Assembly: GCF_047600445.1 (NCBI RefSeq)
Contig: NZ_JASGKT010000002.1
Location: forward strand, 1,860,001 to 1,924,000
DNA length: 64,000 nucleotides
Origin: Piscinibacter sp047600445
Lineage (GTDB): Bacteria; Pseudomonadota; Gammaproteobacteria; Burkholderiales; Burkholderiaceae_C
Reading direction: 5' to 3'
Part shown: one piece after another, positions 61,841-64,000 of the stretch
Layout of the letters: every line of letters begins with the position of its first letter
How positions within the stretch are numbered: the first letter of the stretch is position 1
Position numbers and translations under genes: made by a program
The notes under the pieces: generated by a model
Told to the model about the DNA's origin: nothing
Databases searched by the model: none
What the model saw: the letters and a program-made list of their open reading frames with translations, nothing else

Positions 61841-62599
61841 CTAAGCGACGGCATCATGGAACAACTGCGGCAACACCTGCGCCGCCGTGCCCGGCACGAG
61901 CACGTGCGCGGCGGCGTCGATCTCGCTGGGCTGCGGGTTGACGATGGCCACGAACGCGCCGGCGCGGCGTGCCGTTGCGGCCAGCCCGGCCGCCGGCCAC
62001 ACCGCGCCCGAGGTGCCCACCACCAGCATCACCTCGGCGGCGCATGCGGCGCGCTCGGCCGCCTCCAGCGCGCCTTCGGGCAGCGCCTCGCCGAACCACA
62101 CCACGCCGGGGCGCACGAGCTTGCCGCAATCGGGGCAGCGCGGCGGCCGGCCGGGCGTGGCCTCGCGCGGGTCGCGCTGCCGCCCGCAGCGGCAGGGTTC
62201 GAGCCAGCGGTCGGCGAGGATGTCGCCGTGCAGGCGGATGGTGTCGGCATTGCCGGCGCGCTGATGCAGGTCGTCGACGTTCTGCGACACCAGCGTCAGC
62301 ACGCCCGGGCGGCGCCGCGCGAACGCGCCCAGCGCGAGGTGGCCGGCGTTCGGCTGCGCGGCGCGCACGTTGGCGCGGCGCTCGGCGTACCAGTCCCACA
62401 CCAACTGCGGGTCGGCGCGAAAGCCCTCCTCGCTGGCGAGTTGCCCCGGATCGAAGCGCGACCACAGCCCGGTCAGCGCATCGCGGAAGGTCGCGATGCC
62501 GCTCTCGGCCGACATGCCCGCGCCGGTGAGCACGCAGATGCGCGCGGCGCCGTCGATGCGCTCGCGCAGGTTGTGCACGTCGGCGCCGGGCTCACGCAT
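61841..62599 (-). CDS. cobB: Sirtuin-family NAD-dependent protein deacylase (CobB-like)
   Basis: A 252-residue enzyme removing acyl groups from lysine. Seen: ICVLTGAGMSAESGIATFRD, the Y71-x2-R74 pair in WYAERRA that in E. coli CobB and SIRT5 marks desuccinylase/demalonylase activity, SQNVDDLHQRAG, the His in RLHG, the zinc Cys pairs CRCGRQ and CPDCGK, and VVGTSGAVWPAA. ATG at 62599 overlaps rlmB's stop by eight bases. High GC as in the main chromosome. A reading as CobB-type is better supported than a plain deacetylase. Confidence 0.92.
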   Translation of the reverse strand: MREPGADVHNLRERIDGAARICVLTGAGMSAESGIATFRDALTGLWSRFDPGQLASEEGFRADPQLVWDWYAERRANVRAAQPNAGHLALGAFARRRPGVLTLVSQNVDDLHQRAGNADTIRLHGDILADRWLEPCRCGRQRDPREATPGRPPRCPDCGKLVRPGVVWFGEALPEGALEAAERAACAAEVMLVVGTSGAVWPAAGLAATARRAGAFVAIVNPQPSEIDAAAHVLVPGTAAQVLPQLFHDAVA

Positions 62600-63332
62600 C
62601 GGCGTCGCGCTGGCGCAGCGCCTCGTACAGGCACACACCCGACGCCACCGAGACGTTCAGGCTCTCCACCGCGCCCTTCATCGGCAGGCGCACCAGTTCG
62701 TCGCAGGTCTTGGCGGTGAGCTGGCGCATGCCGCTGCCTTCGGCGCCCAGCACCAGCGCCACCGGGCCGCGCAGGTCGGCGTCGTAGAGCGAGCGCTCGG
62801 CGCGATCCGAGGTGCCGATGACGCGGATGTCGCGCTCCTTCAGCTCGTTGAGCGTGCGCGCGAGGTTGGTCACCATGAAGTAAGGCACCGTCTCGGCCGC
62901 GCCGCTGGCCACCTTGGCGACGGTGGCGTTGACGCCCACCGCATGGTCCTTGGGCGCGATCACCGCGTGCGCGCCGGCGCCGTCGGCCACGCGCAGGCAG
63001 GCGCCGAGGTTGTGCGGGTCGGTGATGCCGTCGAGCACCAGCAGCAGCGGCGCGCCGTCCACCGCGTCCAGCGTGTCGTCGAGCGAATGGCTCCGGGCCA
63101 CCGGCTGCACGCGCGCCACCACGCCCTGGTGGCGGTGCGTGCCGCAGAGCTGGCGCAATCGCTCGTCGTCGCTGTCGACGATCTTCGCGCCGGCCTCGCG
63201 GGCGCGCTCGACGAACTGCCGCATGCGCGCATCGCGGCGCGCCGCGTCGACGTGCAGCTCGATCACCGACTGCGGCGCGGTCTTCAGCCGCACGGTCACG
63301 GCATGGAAGCCGAACAGCACCTGTTTGCTCAT
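62592..63332 (-). CDS. rlmB: 23S rRNA (guanosine-2'-O)-methyltransferase RlmB
   Basis: A 246-residue SPOUT methyltransferase for G2251 of 23S rRNA. The N-terminal SpoU-sub-binding domain is KQVLFGFHAVTVRLKTAP; the SPOUT knot has VLDGITDPHNLGACLRVADG (motif 1), LVLGAEGSGMRQLTAKTCD (motif 2) and LPMKGAVESLNVSVASGVCLYEAL (motif 3). ATG at 63332 gives the standard MSKQVLFGFHAV; nine bases upstream there is another in-frame ATG. Divergent from thrH. Confidence 0.95.
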   Translation of the reverse strand: MSKQVLFGFHAVTVRLKTAPQSVIELHVDAARRDARMRQFVERAREAGAKIVDSDDERLRQLCGTHRHQGVVARVQPVARSHSLDDTLDAVDGAPLLLVLDGITDPHNLGACLRVADGAGAHAVIAPKDHAVGVNATVAKVASGAAETVPYFMVTNLARTLNELKERDIRVIGTSDRAERSLYDADLRGPVALVLGAEGSGMRQLTAKTCDELVRLPMKGAVESLNVSVASGVCLYEALRQRDADA

Positions 63333-63355
63333 GGCCGGCATGGTAGCCTCGCCGC

Positions 63356-63970
63356 ATGCAAGTCATCTGCCTCGACCTCGAAGGTGTGCTCGTTCCGGAG
63401 ATCTGGATCGCCTTCTCCCAGCGCACCGGCATCGCCGAGCTGGCGCGCACCACGCGCGACGAACCCGACTACGACAAGCTGATGCGCTTTCGCATAGCCC
63501 TGCTGAGGCGGCACGGCCTCAAGCTCGCCGACATCCAGGCGGTGATCGCCGGCATGGGGCCGATGGCGGGCGCGAAGGACTTCCTCGACGACCTGCGCAG
63601 CCGCTACCAGGTGATGATCCTGTCGGACACCTTCTACGAGTTCGCGCAGCCGCTGATGCGCCAGCTCGGCTGGCCGACGCTGCTGTGCCACCGGCTGGAG
63701 GTCGACGAGCAGGGCTTCGTCACCCGCCACCTGCTGCGCATGCCCGACCAGAAGCGCCATGCGGTCAACGCGCTGCGCCTGCTGAACTTCCAGGTGATCG
63801 CGGCCGGGGATTCGTACAACGACACCGGCATGCTGATGTCGGCGCATGCGGGCTTCTTCATCCACCCGCCCGAATCGATCGTCGCGCAGTTTCCGCAGTT
63901 CCCGGTGACGCGCAGTTATGCCGAGCTGAAGGCGGCGATCGACGCGGCGGCCGAGAAGCTGCGCGGCTGA
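63356..63970 (+). CDS. thrH: ThrH: phosphoserine phosphatase/homoserine phosphotransferase
   Basis: A 204-residue HAD enzyme. The opening MQVICLDLEGVLVPEIWIAF has the D-x-E-G-V-L-V-P-E variant that is a hallmark of ThrH, whereas classical phosphoserine phosphatases have DxDxT. MILSDTFYEFAQPL, LGWPTLLCHRLEVD and AAGDSYNDTGML complete the active site. It may dephosphorylate phosphoserine or move phosphate to homoserine. Last complete gene; about 30 bases follow with nothing to report. Confidence 0.94.
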   Translation: MQVICLDLEGVLVPEIWIAFSQRTGIAELARTTRDEPDYDKLMRFRIALLRRHGLKLADIQAVIAGMGPMAGAKDFLDDLRSRYQVMILSDTFYEFAQPLMRQLGWPTLLCHRLEVDEQGFVTRHLLRMPDQKRHAVNALRLLNFQVIAAGDSYNDTGMLMSAHAGFFIHPPESIVAQFPQFPVTRSYAELKAAIDAAAEKLRG

Positions 63971-64000
63971 GCGGGGAGCCGGCGTGCGTCAAACGCCGGC

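Overview
The window looks like chromosomal DNA of a betaproteobacterium in the order Burkholderiales, probably a Rubrivivax/Leptothrix/Roseateles-type relative. The reasons are the very high GC of most of it, the smc-zipA-ligA and queF-dapC-dapD-pilU-dapE-prmB gene orders, and an intergenic repeat of the kind common in that order. The species cannot be named from the sequence. No rRNA, tRNA, CRISPR array, transposase or integrase was recognised.

Layout. 1-188: end of a GntR/FCD regulator. 236-745: folA. 785-12342: an iron/metal block with four Fur-box-like sites. It holds a DUF3501 protein, two TonB-dependent receptors, a sulfonate/thiamine-precursor-type ABC importer, NnrS, a 30-residue membrane peptide coupled to a helical-repeat protein, a ChaN-like protein, a pseudoazurin, and a zinc-ribbon protein coupled to fur. 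12503-16260: PhoX phosphatase, a DMT transporter and exonuclease III. 16273-21097: the nitrogen module glnA-orf-glnL-glnG with a sigma-54 promoter and NtrC-type sites upstream of glnA. 21112-29666: a CinA-type protein, EI24 protein, beta-propeller/creatininase/AIM24 genes, a diguanylate cyclase, a Na/Pi cotransporter and a second DMT transporter. 29680-37213: smc-zipA-ligA-NUDIX. 37352-45665: queF, lysine-pathway genes with an embedded pilU, prmB, an ABC-F ATPase and ohr. 45662-55209: asparaginase, lexA with its SOS box, an HhH protein, penicillin acylase, a hydroxyacid dehydrogenase-MFS-split chrA operon, a DUF302-like protein and upp. 61841-63970: sirtuin, rlmB and thrH.

The part most likely to be new is 55360-61758. 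It has clearly lower GC (three hand-counted 60-base lines gave about 48, 50 and 65 percent, against about 75 percent for one flanking line) and different codon use. It carries a complete acyl-homoserine-lactone circuit (luxI, a LuxR receptor, a DUF4902-type protein). On the luxI strand, in a row, lie an unannotated 40-residue peptide gene with a near-ideal ribosome binding site, two paralogous helical-repeat (TPR-like) proteins of about 400 residues, and an MFS transporter. I read this as a candidate quorum-controlled small-peptide system. The peptide would be the product or signal, the paralogous pair would bind or mature it, and the MFS protein would export it. No known peptide-modifying enzyme was recognised, so the chemistry, if any, is unknown.

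In the Fur block, Fur would hold down uptake genes when iron is sufficient. The two receptors would bring a ligand across the outer membrane, and the binding protein, permease and ATPase would bring it across the inner membrane. NnrS, ChaN and pseudoazurin point to heme or copper chemistry. The substrate is not evident from sequence. No stretch longer than 300 bases lacks a gene.
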